Below, piece by piece: positions 33,421 through 46,445 of a DNA stretch of 64,000 bases (position 1 is its first letter; the number at the start of each line of letters is the position of its first letter). The DNA comes from Membranipora membranacea (Eukaryota; Bryozoa; Gymnolaemata; Cheilostomatida; Membraniporidae), in contig OU612071.1 in the NCBI GenBank assembly GCA_914767715.1, positions 21,509,681 through 21,573,680 of the forward strand, read 5' to 3'. The translations under genes and the position numbers were made by a program. The notes under the pieces are model-generated. The model did not search any database, had not been told where the DNA came from, and worked only from the letters and a program-made list of their open reading frames with translations.

Positions 33421-35419
33421 CGTGAAGCATCCCTGTTTGTGTAAGCAAAGATTATGACATTTATCCTCTCCTTTGTTGGGGTGACCATAAATGCATATTT
33501 TAAGTAAAATGAACAAGTGCGCTCAGTCAATCAATATTTAAAAAGGAAGTATTCGGTATCAGTTTTAAGATTAGCCCGTAACCCACACACTAAAAAAGTT
33601 TTGTTGAATGATACCACTTCTTTCAGCAGAAATGAAATTATCAGAGCATCCGATTTCCAAGTGTTTCGTTGATTAGTGTCCAATAAAAATTGTACATCTA
33701 ATACCAGCCCATGATGTGTTTTCTTCTACGTGGAATATAGACTCTGTGTCTCATTGCATGACAATACGGATTAGTATGAAATAGAATAGATTGTAATATA
33801 GCATTATGGGAGTCTGCATGATATGCAAAGCTTTGACCTTTTAAAATTTTGTAGTCATCTAATTACAGATACAGCCAGATTTTGTTGAAATGTTCACGCC
33901 ACGGTTCAGATAGGCCAATAAGTCAACATTTGACAGAAAATTGATGAACACATAATCTACATAAAGCGATAGCCGGAAATAGTTTGCCAGATATCAGGAA
34001 ACGCGTAAGTCTGGATGTTTCCAGGTTATACAGTTAAGTTTCACTGAAAACTTTGCTGCTTCAAAATAGCTCATAACATCCTTTTATTATGGATTTCAAT
34101 GGAGAGTTAAATAATTCATACTGCGATGGCGGACAAATTTGAAAAGAAATTAAAAAAACACAAATCTGGATGTGGCCACTTTATCCTACAACCCAAGTGA
34201 ATACAGCCTTGTCATGCGGCTAATTTTTCTATTTTGAATAGCCGAGTGACAATACGCGTTAATCAATACACCAGCAATGAATATTCTGTGCATCACGGTT
34301 CCTGAACAGATCGTCCTCTTGGTTCAGCTCAAATCATCACTTATGTGTCTCCCAAACAGATTAAAACATCTAAGCTGCAGCTGTCAAAACAGAAATAAAA
34401 ATATCAAAAGCCTCATGGTCCAAAGTCTGAAAGCTCCTGAAAACCCTCTTAACTTCAAAGTCCTCAAAAAGCGGAATGGAAAGCTGGTCAAACGATTTTC
34501 AGCTAGCTACAACCTTGCTTACAGGTAAAGCAATGAGATATAAACTATACAAAAACAATTTCTAAAGTTGATCTTCAATAAAATCCTCTGGTAAAAATAA
34601 ACTGCAACAACAGATGAATTCTCTTTTCGCAATTTTGTGAAAAACCTTGCAATTGACAAAGAATTTCAGTCCATTCAAACTTGACAGCTCTAACACGATG
34701 TTTTCAAAATTTGCTGATAATGCAGAATTAGAGCAAAAACCAATTCAGTAAACACTGGGAGATCAAGCTAGAGACAAGATGAGCATGACTTGTATAATAT
34801 GTATCCAAGATAAAATTCAGTGTCAGTGTCATATCAATTAAAAACCTCTAATAGTCAGCACAAACAAACATTACTTGCCAAGTCATAGAGCATAAAAGGT
34901 GAAATGGGTGCTGATCAGAAATCTCCGATGGCTGTAAAAAGCTGATTACATATTGCCAATACTCCTCGGTACTACACTGAAAATATTCTTAGATCGATTT
35001 AAGAAAACATTGGAAGTTTACTGCGATATTATTGAGCTTTGGCTATTGTTGTGCTTTAGTTTGAATATGAAGTCATGATGCTCATTATTTTGTGATTTCC
35101 TATCAAATACTTCCAAAATGTCAATAATGTACCATTTTGTACAGCTCTATAGGATTTGTATTTTCACAATCTCAATGTCATAATAGTCCAGCTGGATGTT
35201 CTATATAGGTCAGTGGTTCCGAGGTACCTAAATCAACTATGTTACAACACACTCCTCTGATTGATCAGGGGTATAATGAAATTATACGAGCTGGTGTCAT
35301 CTTTGAAACTGGTATTTCATCAACAGTGGAAAAAGATACAACAATTATTTTCTATCAGTGAAGCCAAAATTACATATACACCCTGGATGGATGGTTGATT
35401 AAAAAAACAGTGTTCCAAA
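33421..35419. other. No gene seen
   Basis: Two kilobases of AT-rich sequence. An open frame at 34277-34528 ends next to CTTACAGGTAAAG, which contains splice-like words, but no partner exon could be found. Confidence 0.45.
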
Positions 35420-35424
35420 CCGGT

Positions 35425-35494
35425 GATTTGAACCCACAACCTTCAAAACTTAATCATTATGGCAGACCGGCGCTCTAACCAACTGAGCCACCTC
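35425..35494 (-). repeat. tRNA-derived SINE-like sequence
   Basis: The minus strand reads GGTGGCTCAGTTGGTTAGAG (a near-consensus D arm with A box) and TGTGGGTTCAAATCACC (B box). The region between them is long, as in a tRNA with a long variable arm. The acceptor stem is not convincing. Confidence 0.6.
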
Positions 35495-35710
35495 GTACTC
35501 CTGCCTAGCATAAGAGACGCCATTCTATAAACTTGCATTTACTACATTCTTTTTAGGCAGAATTTTAAGTCAGATTTTTCCGTTAGCTTTTTATTTTATA
35601 TAAGCCATCACTGAGAGCATTGTTATAAAACGCTTGTTCTTGACATTACTTCCATTAGACGTCATTAATTGGAGATGTAATTAGGTTATTTAATTCAAGC
35701 TGAGGCTAAA

Positions 35711-36110
35711 GGCTGGTTCACATTGTCCCAGATGATACTGGGATGCCATCCCAGATGCTTATCCCAGATGGTCCCAGTCTTATGTTCACATTATAAAATT
35801 CATCCCAGACTAGCAGTAAGGTTTTTGTCTGGGATAGTGCTGGGATGATGTTCACATTGTTTAGGATCGTCACAGATCGACCCAGATCGACCCAGATGAT
35901 CCCAGATCATCCAAATGTCTGGTTCACATAGCACCCAGATGCAAAATGAGTCTGGGTCCTTCTGGGATAGCATCGGGAAAGTTTGACGCTTACGAACTTT
36001 CCCGATACTGTCCCAGACGGACCCAGACAGTCTGGGATAGTGTCATTTTCATGTTCACATTGACTGGGATGGCCATCTGGGATGGTCGTGTGGGACAATG
36101 TGCACCAGCC
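35711..36110. mobile_element. 400-bp MITE with TCCCAGA subrepeats
   Basis: The ends are inverted repeats: GGCTGGTTCACATTGTCCCA on the left and the complement of GGCTGGTGCACATTGTCCCA on the right. The interior is filled with TCCCAGA/TCTGGGA words and an internal hairpin around CGGGAAAGTT (about 35972-36004). Target duplications are not clear. No protein is encoded; the 62-63 codon open frames here are chance. Confidence 0.7.
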
Positions 36111-36660
36111 ATAAGATTATTTCTCAAAACAAGCTGAAAGATAATACCAAGATAATATAACCTCTCCTTGTAAGCCATTCATAGCAGCTCTCATTTAGCT
36201 TTCCTATTAGCCAGCAGTGCATAGCTTCTATTGTTGAAGTAACCAGTTCTCATAATGTTATCATTTTCTAAAGTTTACCTTCACTTAGATAATGAATTCG
36301 ATGCTTCTCTGTTTGGATAATGGGGGACTGGAGGCACAGAGTTTGAACTGTTCAGTTGAGGATTGATCTAAATACACTGCACTGCTTGTGATTCTCTTTG
36401 AGGTGGTGAGTTGTTAATATCGTATTTCTTGACTCCGTAATTCTCCATCTGCAGCATAAAATGCCAACGACGTAGGGTTTCTTGTATTTGTATTTACTCG
36501 ATTGACTAAACAGGTGTTTAAGTCTACTTTTATGAACAATTTTTTTTTGCGGCATAGATTAAACAAACACCTCTGATCTATTCATTAAAAATAAATGCTT
36601 TACATGTTTCATGATGGATAATTACTGGTTCAACCATTGATATTGAGCTTGATATTGCCC
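36111..36660. other. No gene seen
   Basis: Spacer before the tandem gene family; nothing supported. Confidence 0.5.
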
Positions 36661-36673
36661 TTTTTATTTTCAG

Positions 36674-38863
36674 ATAAGCTTAGAAGTTTCCATTTAAACA
36701 TCTGCTCTCCCGAGCGACAACTGCAACAGTAACAGTTTGATATCTGTAGTCTTATTATGATGAAAAATTAGTATCAACCACGACTAGTATTTTGCAAGAG
36801 GCAACACCAATTCAGTAATTTGAACGCATCAGCTTTCAAAGACCATACTGATGTAAAAATCCTTGTCAAGACTCTCCTACGCGATCAGTTTTCTTTAAAA
36901 TCTGAAAAACTTTGATATGAAAACCTGCACAAAACATGAAGGCGCGCACCTTGATATATTAAGTTGATTATCCTTTATACCTCTTCTTATACTTTAGATT
37001 GTTCCAGTCTAAAACAATGAAGGTGAAATTGTTATAAGCTCTGTACCCATAAGCAACGAGGTTACAAAGGTCATCAAGGTCACCAAGAAAAAATGCCCCC
37101 CCCATAATGCTGATATTGATGACACAGACAGCAGCCAATATGACAAGGTCAGTGTTGTGTTTTTGGTTCAACAACTTGTGATCTGACCGGTGAAAATTGT
37201 TGCGTTCAACCAGTTTGTCATTTATGTCATAGGTTATATGTTGTGAGAAATTCTCTTCTGTTGAATAGGTTGCAAACTTGTTTAAAAATTCAGTTATTCT
37301 AGCCGGTAAATTGATAAACAGCTGACCATAATAAATGCTCGATCTAATATTTCAACTCTTGTGACATTTTGTATAGAGGCAACTCAAATCAAACACTAAA
37401 CTCAATCCCACAATTCACCTATTTACTGTTATACCAGTATTATTTTGTAAATCCTACAATAACTTTATTATAAGAGTAATACACATATTTGTCAGAATTT
37501 CTGTTGGTGTCCGGTTCTCTGATGTAGTGGTTATCCCTAGCTGAATCTTTAGTTTAAATTTCAGGTAATGAACAGTTTTTGCTAATGGAAAAGAGACAGA
37601 TGCGTGATCAGAGGTTGTGTAAACTTGGAAGGTCTTGGCAGAAGACGCTGTAGTTACAACTGCACCAATTCAGCAAGCTGAAAACTCCTGACTACTCTGT
37701 CTGCTCTCTGCCCTCATTTTACAACACTCTATGCAGGTGAGAATTTTGTTGCCACTACTCTTTTCATAAATGTATCAATGTGCTCTTGTGCGTCTCACAC
37801 TACGGTGAATTTTTTCACATGAAATTTATATCAAGAACAAAGAATAGGACCTTTAATGTCCAAATTCAGGTCGTGTGCCATAAAACCATGCTGCTCATGC
37901 TTATATTGCTGTGTTGAAAATGTTTTTTTGTTGGCATCATCCTCATAAAAAAAATAATAGTGATTTATTTAAAGTCATTATCCTGATGCCACAAGCTTGA
38001 GAATCCAACGCACAGTAAACAATTGTTCTTTGCTAGAATATGATTTAAAATATGAACACGTGGCTGGACACTGCGATTATTCACATGCTAAAGTAAAATA
38101 TCCTATGTGTCTGCAGCTTTCCTAACCATAATGTTTTGATTTCTTTCAGCGCAGTATTCCATATCTGAGTAAGAACATCAAGCTGTTAATTGGTGCATAT
38201 TTGGTATCAGCATTCACCTTACCTACTGCCTGTTCGTTATGTGACGGACAGCAATACAGATTGAAACGACAGGTAAGCATATATCAATTAGTCAACTCAA
38301 ACAATTTATTTTATATGAATTGGGGGGGGGGGTACAAATCTGACCCTTAGTAGGTGTATGGATTGTCTGGACCACATTTCTCATCTTTTATTGGGCCACA
38401 AGTTCAGAATCTAAAGAAGCTGACACTTGTAAACTTTTCTCAAGCAGCTTGCCTGAGTTTTCGAAGGTTGTTACTGGGATGTCAATCAATGCATTACATG
38501 AAAGCTGCCAGATACATGGTTTGATTTAGATCCTGACACAAAACTTCATACTGATGGTGTATCTCTAAAAATAGCCACGCTATGTATTTCACCACTGATC
38601 CATAAATTCATATCCATAAGTCTACTCAAACCCTCAAAAACATTTTAGCTCAATCAATGCTTGTTTAAAGCTCCCCTGCTTTTACTGTAAAATGTAGTGC
38701 GCGTATCAGCTTTATGACATGCTTTAGGCTTTATCTGTCTTGAATTGTATACCACATTTTGTAGACAAAAGCCCAATCATCAGAGACATTCAAGTTTGCT
38801 GTGGAGATGATATTAGTAACTGGTGGCTTAAATGCATATGTCAGATGTGTGGTCATACAATGA
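36674..38863 (+). CDS. Tandem gene family, copy A (unknown multi-exon protein)
   Basis: Several exon-like blocks recur in copies B, C and D. In A they are: a block after TTTTATTTTCAG at 36674; 37008-37147, open in the frame reading EGEIVISSVP to DDTDSSQYDK and ending at donor GTCAGT (a TAA sits at its very start); a block after TTTCAG at 37565 reading NEQFLLMEKRQMRDQRL; 38150-38272 after TTTCTTTCAG, open for 41 codons (KLLIGAYLVSAFTLPTACSL) up to donor GTAAGC; and 38765-38863 after TTTTGTAG, phase 0, ending in TGA. An alternative short exon 38150-38168 with donor GTAAGA is possible. The exon chain is not certain, no start codon was fixed, and no domain is recognised. Intact final exons in A and D speak for past or present coding. 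Confidence 0.4.
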
Positions 38864-38999
38864 CTTTGGAGAAAAATTCTGAGAAAACTGACACATAGCA
38901 ACATTACCCCACGCAATGCTTATTTATTATATTATTAAGTTATGTAACGGTATGGGGTAGCTTTGCACACAGAGCTTCGGCTCCACAGACCCTAGATAT

Positions 39000-41440
39000 A
39001 ATAATTTGCTCAGTGCCAAGTTTGATTGCCTTGACAAACCAATTTTTCCGTCTTTAATCATCAAGGATTCCTGTCACTTTAATGTTATAGGTCAATCTGG
39101 TCGTCAGCTTTCATCGCCCAGTTTCAAATGAAAATTTACAGTTTCCGTTTTTAAGCTTAAAGCTTAAAAAACTGCAATTAAGAGCCAATATACACCTGAT
39201 CTCCTGTGCGACGAAAATTTTAACAGTAACCACATCACATCAGGGACATTCAAATAACGAGGAAAGGCCATGGAAGAAGGGAAGAAAATTGAGTGTCAAA
39301 ACCTATTGACTAATTTCCCTAGGCAACACAAATTCAATAAGTTGATCGCATCACCTTTCAAAGACGATAGTAGTTTCTGATGTAAAAATCCTTGTCATGA
39401 CTATCATTGGCGATCAGTTTTCTTTTAAATATGAAAAGCTTTGATTAGAAATTGTCCATAAAACATGAAGAGCGTACTGTGCTATATTGAGATGATCGTC
39501 ATTAACACCCTTTTGTATATTTTGGTTGTTTCAGCCCATCACAATGAAGATGGAGCTCTGTTCCAACAAGTTTTAACGACAATCAAGCAGAGATCAGGGC
39601 AATTCTGAATTAACATCTTGCAGTTCCCGGTATGTTATGCACAAGTACAAAGACCACCTCAAGATGCTGATGCTGATGCTGATAACACAGACGGCAGCCG
39701 ATATGACAAGGTGAGTTTTGTTTTTCTCTCAACAGCTTGGGATCTGACCGGTAAAAGCCGTTGCAGTTGAGCCAGTTTGTGTCTTAGGCTATACGTTATA
39801 AACAATTCTATACTGTTGAATGAGTTGCAAACCTGTATAAAAAATTCAGTCATTATGGTCTGTAAACTGATAAACTGGCCATAAAAAAACGCTGATTATT
39901 AAGAATTGATAGAAAAGCTTAATCTAACAATACTCTAGCATTGAAGTTGAATTTTAGTAAGCATATATATGCTCTTGTAATTTATGATGACATAAACTGC
40001 TAACATTTTGTATTGGGGCAACTTAAATCAAACACTAAAATCAATCCCACAATTCACCAGTTTTATTGTGTACATCCTACAATAAGTTTATTATAAGAGC
40101 TATGCATACATTGGTCAGAATTTCTGTTGGTGTCCGGTCCTCTGATGTTGTGGTAATCCCTAGTTCAAACGTTAATTTAAATTTCAGGTAATGACCATAT
40201 ATTGCTAATAGAAAAGAGACAGTGTTGTGATCAGAGGCTCTACATTCATGAAGCTGCAAAAAAAACTGATGCAACTAGCTGAAAACTCCTGACTACTCTG
40301 TCTGCTCTCTGCCATTATTTTACAACACTCTATGAACGTAAGAATTTTGTTGCCAGTATTATTTCCATAAATTTTCACTGAGCTCTTATGCTTCTCACAC
40401 AACAATAATGTTTTTCTCACTAAATTTATTACAAGAACCTCCCAACAAGACCGTGATTGTCCCAATTCAGGTCTTGTGCCATAAAACCATACTACTAATG
40501 CTTATATAGCTGCGTTGAAAATGTTGTAGATTTTGGCATCATCCTCGTAGAATGGTGATTTATTTAAAGTCATGATCCTGATGCCACAAGCTTGTGGATC
40601 CAAAGCACTGTTGTTATCTAGAATATGAAATAAAATATGAACACGTTACTGGTCATTGTGATAATTTTCAAGATACATAAACTATCGTATATGTCTGCAG
40701 CTTTTTTTTTCATTCAGCACAATATCAAAAGTCTGAGTAAGTGCATCATGCTGTTAACTGCTGGATAGTTGGTATCAGTTTTCATCTTACCTACTGGCTG
40801 TTTGTTATGTGACGGACAACAATACAGATTCTAACGATCAGTAAGCCTGTATCAATTAGTCTGCTTAAACCAAACCCTCAAACAACTTTTGAGACCAATC
40901 AATGCTTGTTTAAAGCTCCCTGCTTTTACTGTAGAAGGTTTCAGCTTTATAATTTAACCATTGAATTCCATATCTGGAATAACATCATAAGCTTCCTGTT
41001 TTCAAACGATGGGCTTGCAAAAATAGCCAGACTCTAGTAACATTCTATACAAGACCGAAATCATTGACGCTGAAAGCATTTTGTTTCTGTTCGCAGTTTT
41101 GTAAACAATGCAATTTCCCAGCTTATATTATTCATGCTAGTAGGGACAGCCAATCAGTTTGATGTTAGATGGTCTTTGTTGAGCTTTCTAGCAGCATGAT
41201 GTTATGATACTAATTCTGTTCCATAAGAAGAATTTAATTCAGTGAATTTAACCTATTTGGCTTTATCCGTCTTGAATAATATGCCACATTTTGTAGCCAT
41301 AAGCACCAACTTTTGGAACATTCAAGTCAACTGTGGGGATGATATTAGTAACAGGTGGCTTGAATTTATATATGACAGATAGCCTGGGCAGGCTGTCGGG
41401 GGCTGTCAGCCTGTCGACAGCCTGCCCAGGCTATATGAAA
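39000..41440 (+). pseudogene. Tandem gene family, copy B (decayed)
   Basis: Parallels copy A about 2.5 kb downstream. The exon-b equivalent is 39535-39710, starting HHNEDGALFQQVLTTIK and ending in another frame DADADADNTDGSRYDK before donor GTGAGT, with a stop in between. The short block 40718-40736 keeps acceptor TTCATTCAG and donor GTAAGT. The exon-c region carries stops (TAG near 40770, TAA near 40833). The last exon at 41297 starts with an in-frame TAA and is interrupted by a 56-bp hairpin insertion at 41379-41434. This copy is most likely not translated as the A or D product. Confidence 0.5.
41379..41434. repeat. Hairpin insertion with 20-bp perfect stem
   Basis: ATAGCCTGGGCAGGCTGTCG at 41379-41398 is exactly complementary to 41415-41434, with a 16-base loop. 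Copy A lacks it at the equivalent place. Near-duplicate flanks (TATATGACAGAT and TATATGAAAGAT) suggest a target duplication, so it looks like a tiny mobile hairpin. Confidence 0.7.
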
Positions 41441-41549
41441 GATGTGTAGCCTTATAATGACAGCTTGAAGCAACTTGATAGAGTTACCCCACACAATACT
41501 TTACATAATATATTTTATTATGTAAGTAAAGTAATTGTATGGGGTAGCT

Positions 41550-42425
41550 TTGCACACAAAGCTTCAGCTCCACAGACCCTAGTTATAATAATTTGCTCAG
41601 TGCCCAGTTTGATTGCCTAGACAAACGGATATTTTCATCTTTAATTATTAAGGATTCCTGTCACTTGAATGCTATAGATCAGGTCAATCTGGTTGTCAGC
41701 AGTCTTCGACAAATATCAAATGAAAAATTTACAATTCAACTTTTATTTTCAGATAAGCTTGAAGACTGCACCTGCATCCTGGGATACAACGACAGTAACA
41801 GCATCACATCAGTGACACTCAACCAGGAATCTAATAGAAGTAGGGAGTAGTAAGGAAGACATTATGAAGAAGATTTAATATCAAAACCTACACACGGCTA
41901 TTTCCCCAAGGCAACTTGAATTCAGTAAGTTGAACCCTGCGTTTTCCAAATACTATATTGGTTTTCAAAAAAGTACGAATAATTGAATTTCTTAAGTGAG
42001 CAAAGTACGATAGAAATTGAGGGTGGTTCAAGTACACTGATATATTGTTGAGGATATGTTTATCAGACATTTTGTTACACTTTAGATATGTTTTGATACA
42101 GTCCATAATGATGAGATTGAGTTGTGATGAGCTCTGAACCAAATGGTGCCTTCAGGGTTTTAAACGACTTCCAAACAGAAAATAGGGCAATAAAGTCTGA
42201 ATACAGACCTCACACTTTTAACTAAGAATACTGGCATACCATGCACAGGAACAGTCACTGCCTCAAGATGCTTATGTTTATAACACCAATATGACATAAT
42301 GAGAGTTGTGTTCTTCTCTCAACAACTTGTGATCTGACCTTTAAATATTGTAGCGGTCCTTCTTATGTTAAATGTTATAGGAAAATTCTACTCCTCTAAT
42401 GAATTGCAAACTTGTTTCAAAAATC
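41550..42425 (+). pseudogene. Tandem gene family, copy C, first part
   Basis: Matches copies A and B from the shared spacer (CCACAGACCCTAG) onward. After TTTTATTTTCAG at about 41757 the frame reads DKLEDCTCILGYNDSNSITS and stops at 41850. A 14-base block GCAACTTGAATTCA with donor GTAAGTTG follows near 41910. The exon-b equivalent after GATACAG near 42095 has two adjacent stops. Similarity ends near 42425 and resumes at 46285, so the unit was split by about 3.9 kb of inserted DNA. Confidence 0.45.
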
Positions 42426-42789
42426 CATATATTTCATTCTTGTATCAGTGTCAGATTCAGTGAAGTTTGTTTATACATTCGGCAAAATGAGAATAATAAA
42501 ATTGAATGGTTACATTACTTAAAAGATGGACTCGGAAAAAGCGAAACATAGATAAAGTTTATAAACATAAAATTACAAAGGTTGTATGTCAAAATAAGGC
42601 ATAATGGTTGGAAAAAATGATTTGGTACCTTTTTGAGTCTTGCAAATGTAAGTTCAGAAAATAGCATTATGACGAGAGGATGTACTTCTGCTGTGTATAT
42701 GTATGTACATATTTTGTATCAATTTTCATGATGAAATTGGTTGCTTTCCTGAGTGCTCCGTTATAAAATATAGGCATAAGAATTCTCAA

Positions 42790-43340
42790 TAAAAAATGAC
42801 TGAGAATAAGTATAAAATGAGTTATGAAAAGATAGAGTTTAACAGTCTCCACCTGAAACAGAATTTTCTGGCATTAACTCTGTATTTTGGCACACAGTAT
42901 CTACCAGATGGCAATTTTTCGAAGTCTATGATAGTGTCTAGTCCACAGCATTTCATGCGCAAACATTTGGTTTTGAAAGCTTTGTTGTTTACTTCACTGA
43001 TGTTTGTACGAGAGATTCGGTGTTGGCTTAGACGAAATGCTACAGTGATGGTGTGGTTGTACTGTTTCATGTCATCTTGATTTAAGTGTCTGTAGATTAT
43101 GGATAGATGGTAAGATAAGGACACTTTCTATAAATGTGGTGTAAGCTAACTGAATTGTGGTTGCGATGACATTGAGGTAGGCTAATTGTTTCACGATGAA
43201 TAATCTTTTGTTAGACTTCTCCACTAGCTTCAATGTATGGTATTAAATGAGAGTTTTCTTTCCAGTGTTGTTCCGAGGTATTTGTATTTGTACTGAAGTA
43301 GCCCATGACTGAAGTTGCAGCAGTTACTGATACTTTATTG
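42790..43340 (-). mobile_element. CR1-like LINE C-terminal remnant
   Basis: Minus-strand frames encode YKYLGTTLERKLSFN, KSNKRLFIVKQLAYLNVIAT and the ending LPSGRYCVPKYRVNARKF...LLNSIFS. These are the order and spacing of the thumb and tail of CR1-like reverse transcriptases. Frameshifts separate the pieces. It lies within the DNA that splits copy C. Confidence 0.65.
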
Positions 43341-45654
43341 ATAACAATGGCTGATCTAAATAATGCATAAAAATAATGAAATATATTACATATAGCCAGT
43401 CCAGATAACTCTTTAGGTGATTGAAACCTCGAAGCACCAAATGCGTGTAAAATTGAAAAGTTTGATCCTTATAATGGATGTACACAAATTTCAGATAAAG
43501 AAGAAAAGAAGGCATATTGATTGAAGGATTTAAAAGCACAATTGTTTTCTCAATTGAAGGAGCAAAAAATTCCCAGCATGCTGGACAGTTTTGTACTTCA
43601 GTGTAAAATCTGCCAATGGTACATAATACATTATATCGGACAGTCGGAGGTATAAACATCCTGCTGTTGCCTGACTAGAATCTAAATCTCTCTCTTCAGT
43701 TTTCATACCGCTTGCACTCAAAAATCGGTCTCCTTGTTCACTAATATGATGTTTTGCGCTTTATAGTGTTTCCCATCTGAGGTCGCAATCGATTCCCCTG
43801 CTTTGACTTTTTCCTTCCATTCAGTCACTCCTCCGCTAACGCCGTCAAGAGAGGTTAATGATTGGTCTGCTGGGAATTAAAACGGCATTACAGATCAGTG
43901 TCAGAATAATTATGTATATAAAATTAAATTAAATTTCAAGCATGAAGGACAGTTGACTTTTTAGATTTACTGCAAAATCGAAGTGGGCATGGTTATACGA
44001 TCTCCAATGACACAACTTTAACGATTCCCTATCGTTAGACTTTCAGCTTAGGGGATTATGTGACTTGGGATTTTTACTGATGGAAATTGGACTTTTGTCG
44101 TACAATTTATAACATTTATTGTCGAGCTTTACCGAGATTCACACCGTGAAATCTAAAAAGATTAACACAAACAATGACTACATGACTATGTATAAAAGCA
44201 TTACACAGTTCTCAAAAATTTAACTTTATACTTTACAACTTTTAAAATAAACTTTTACTTCCAAAACGTAAAATTAATAAGGTGTCAAATGCATCAATCC
44301 TGATGCCAAATTAAGCCTTTGCACAATTCAAGGTAAATTTTTTTTATATAGTTAATCCATGAATGAGGAATGCAGGTTGCAATAAAATGATAAGGTTAAT
44401 ATTCATACCTTTTGCCTTTTTCCTCTAAACTGCTTTTGTATATAATATCTTGATCTAACTGATCTGAGTTCATAATAAAGTGAACTGCCTTCTTTCACAT
44501 GTAAAATTACACTGAACCAGGATAAGTTCTGCCAGATATACAGGGAACACACCAACACAAAGACCAGGGCGGGCCCAAATCCCCCCAGACCAATCACGGA
44601 CAGCCAACGCCCCATAAAGATGTTGGGAGGTGGCCAGAAGCTGCAACAAATACACTTCTCGACACAATACTGCACCCTGGATCCCCCCGTTTGAAGAGTA
44701 AATTACTCTATTGTCCCCTGAAATTGGACTGAACCTAATCCTGCACATGAGAGCAGTGACAACTTGTTTGGAGTTGAAACGAGTCTCCAGCTTAGGCTGG
44801 TACAACAAAGAAGTTTTAATTTGACACGTAATACACGGGTTTGTTATGTAACAAATTTTATTGTGTTTTGTTAAGCTGATGAGTATCTTTACAACAACCA
44901 TAGGTCTGCTGACCACACTGATCACGTGATATACTAATTGGTATTGGTATTTGTTTATTTCAACTCCTCTATCAAACCAAGGTTCGATAACATTGAAATG
45001 CCTTGCTCGTTTTACTCAATATAAATGTTGTCATTATTAAAAAAATCTCATATAAAACTGAATAAAGTTTTTTGAGCGTTCCTGGGTTTGGGAAATTGCT
45101 AGACGGTATTTAGTGCATACATTATTAGCAGCAGAATATCTCTTGAAATAATTAAAACATGTGCGACTAAAAGTGGATGAGAGTGGCTACTAGAAAAGCT
45201 GCTGGAAAATATGAAATCATTGAGTGGCGAAATAGAATGGAAATCTAATCTATCAATGTAACTCACATGGGAGGGGGGGTTGAATTTTCTCTAGTTTTTC
45301 TTTTGATGTCAAGGATAAAAGGTTATGCCAAGCAGGGCCCCATACAATAAAATGGATCTTATGTTTAATATATAAAAGGTGTTGAGGCTATTACTGTTGA
45401 GTCCTAAAGATTTCAGTTGTATCATTAACAACAATCGGCTATTACACTTAGAAATTGAAATTCAATATGGCTACTAAAATTCAACTTATTGTCAATTATA
45501 ATATCTAACAACTTTTGTTTGATCATGAAGTAAAAGAAATATCTCACTATTACAGGATGAGACAAGAGATCTACATGTTTATTAAAAGATAAATGATTAT
45601 CAATGTCATACCTAAATACTTGGCAATCTGAGATGGTGAATCACTGACTCAAAT
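43341..45654. other. No gene assigned
   Basis: Minus-strand open frames of 111 codons (43324-43659) and 151 codons (44470-44925) have no recognisable motif. They may be untranslated or diverged transposon parts within the insertion that splits copy C. Confidence 0.4.
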
Positions 45655-46285
45655 TCACAGGATCGTTAAACATTTATCATACCAGTATTTGTAAGCATTC
45701 AGTAGCATGTTATTATCATCAGCCACGGCAGCGGCAGCGGCAATAGAGTCGGTGCTATTCTCTCCAAAACTTTTGTAGAATGTAGTATCATCTGCATACT
45801 TCACTAATCTAAAATCCTCAACATTCAAGTGCGCCAACAGAGATATCAATGTAATCAGAAAAGGTGCTATTCAATTTTACAAATTGTTTCCTATGTTCTA
45901 GAAAACCAGCTAATAGATCCAGTAGGTTTCCATTCGCACCATAATTTACATTTTACTTAGAACGATACTTGGCCAAAGCCTATCAAGTGATCGAGAAAAA
46001 TCAACACCCTCCCCCCCCCCCCCGTATAATTGTACTTGAGTATTGTGAGCCAAATCTAAATCTGATTTTATATCATCAATAAGCTGTAGAATAGCGGCTC
46101 GTGTCCCAACAAAAAGTATACTGATTGCTACTGATGGGATGTTTCACACAAAACTCGATCTTGTCAATGGTAACCTGTTCACAGACTTTGACTAAAAGAT
46201 GCAGCAAAGAAACTTTGATCCAATAACTGGGTCCAAAAACACGGATTGAGATCAACTGATAGAACAGCTTGTTTTTATTTTTCAA
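45655..46285 (-). mobile_element. CR1-like LINE, reverse transcriptase palm remnant
   Basis: The minus strand encodes FRLVKYADDTTFYKSF with the catalytic YADD at 45798-45787. Upstream in shifting frames are DDIKSDLDL, SRSLDRLWPSIVLS (cf. the F-S-K-A-F-D-R motif) and CFWTQLLDQSF. The interior has a long C homopolymer (46007-46022) and several stops. The copy is clearly dead. It may belong to the same CR1-like family as the fragments at 25.3, 30.8 and 42.8 kb. Confidence 0.7.
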
Positions 46286-46445
46286 CTCTTATGGCATTAT
46301 GTTTTGAGGTAGCTCAAGTTGATCAATCACTAAAAACACCAAAAATTAAGTAGGCAAGAATATCTGTTGGTGACTATTAATGTTTGGAGCTGAAATGTAC
46401 AACTACTTGTTGTGGTAACCCTTTGTCCTAATCCTGAACAGGGTT
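46286..46445 (+). pseudogene. Tandem gene family, copy C, resumed
   Basis: CAACTCTTATGGCATTATGT onward aligns with 37352-37545 of copy A and 39990-40165 of copy B, including TCTGTTGGTG and TGTGGTAACCC. This is where copy C continues beyond the inserted LINE DNA. Only intronic sequence is represented and similarity then fades. Confidence 0.5.

Noticed and set aside
36968-37174. Minus-strand open frame with a hydrophobic stretch
   Set aside because: It lies antisense to the copy A exon, whose plus-strand splice donor is kept in copy B; the minus-strand frame is not preserved in copy B.
44470-44925. 151-codon minus-strand open frame
   Set aside because: No motif, no start or splice support and no second copy in the window; left unassigned.
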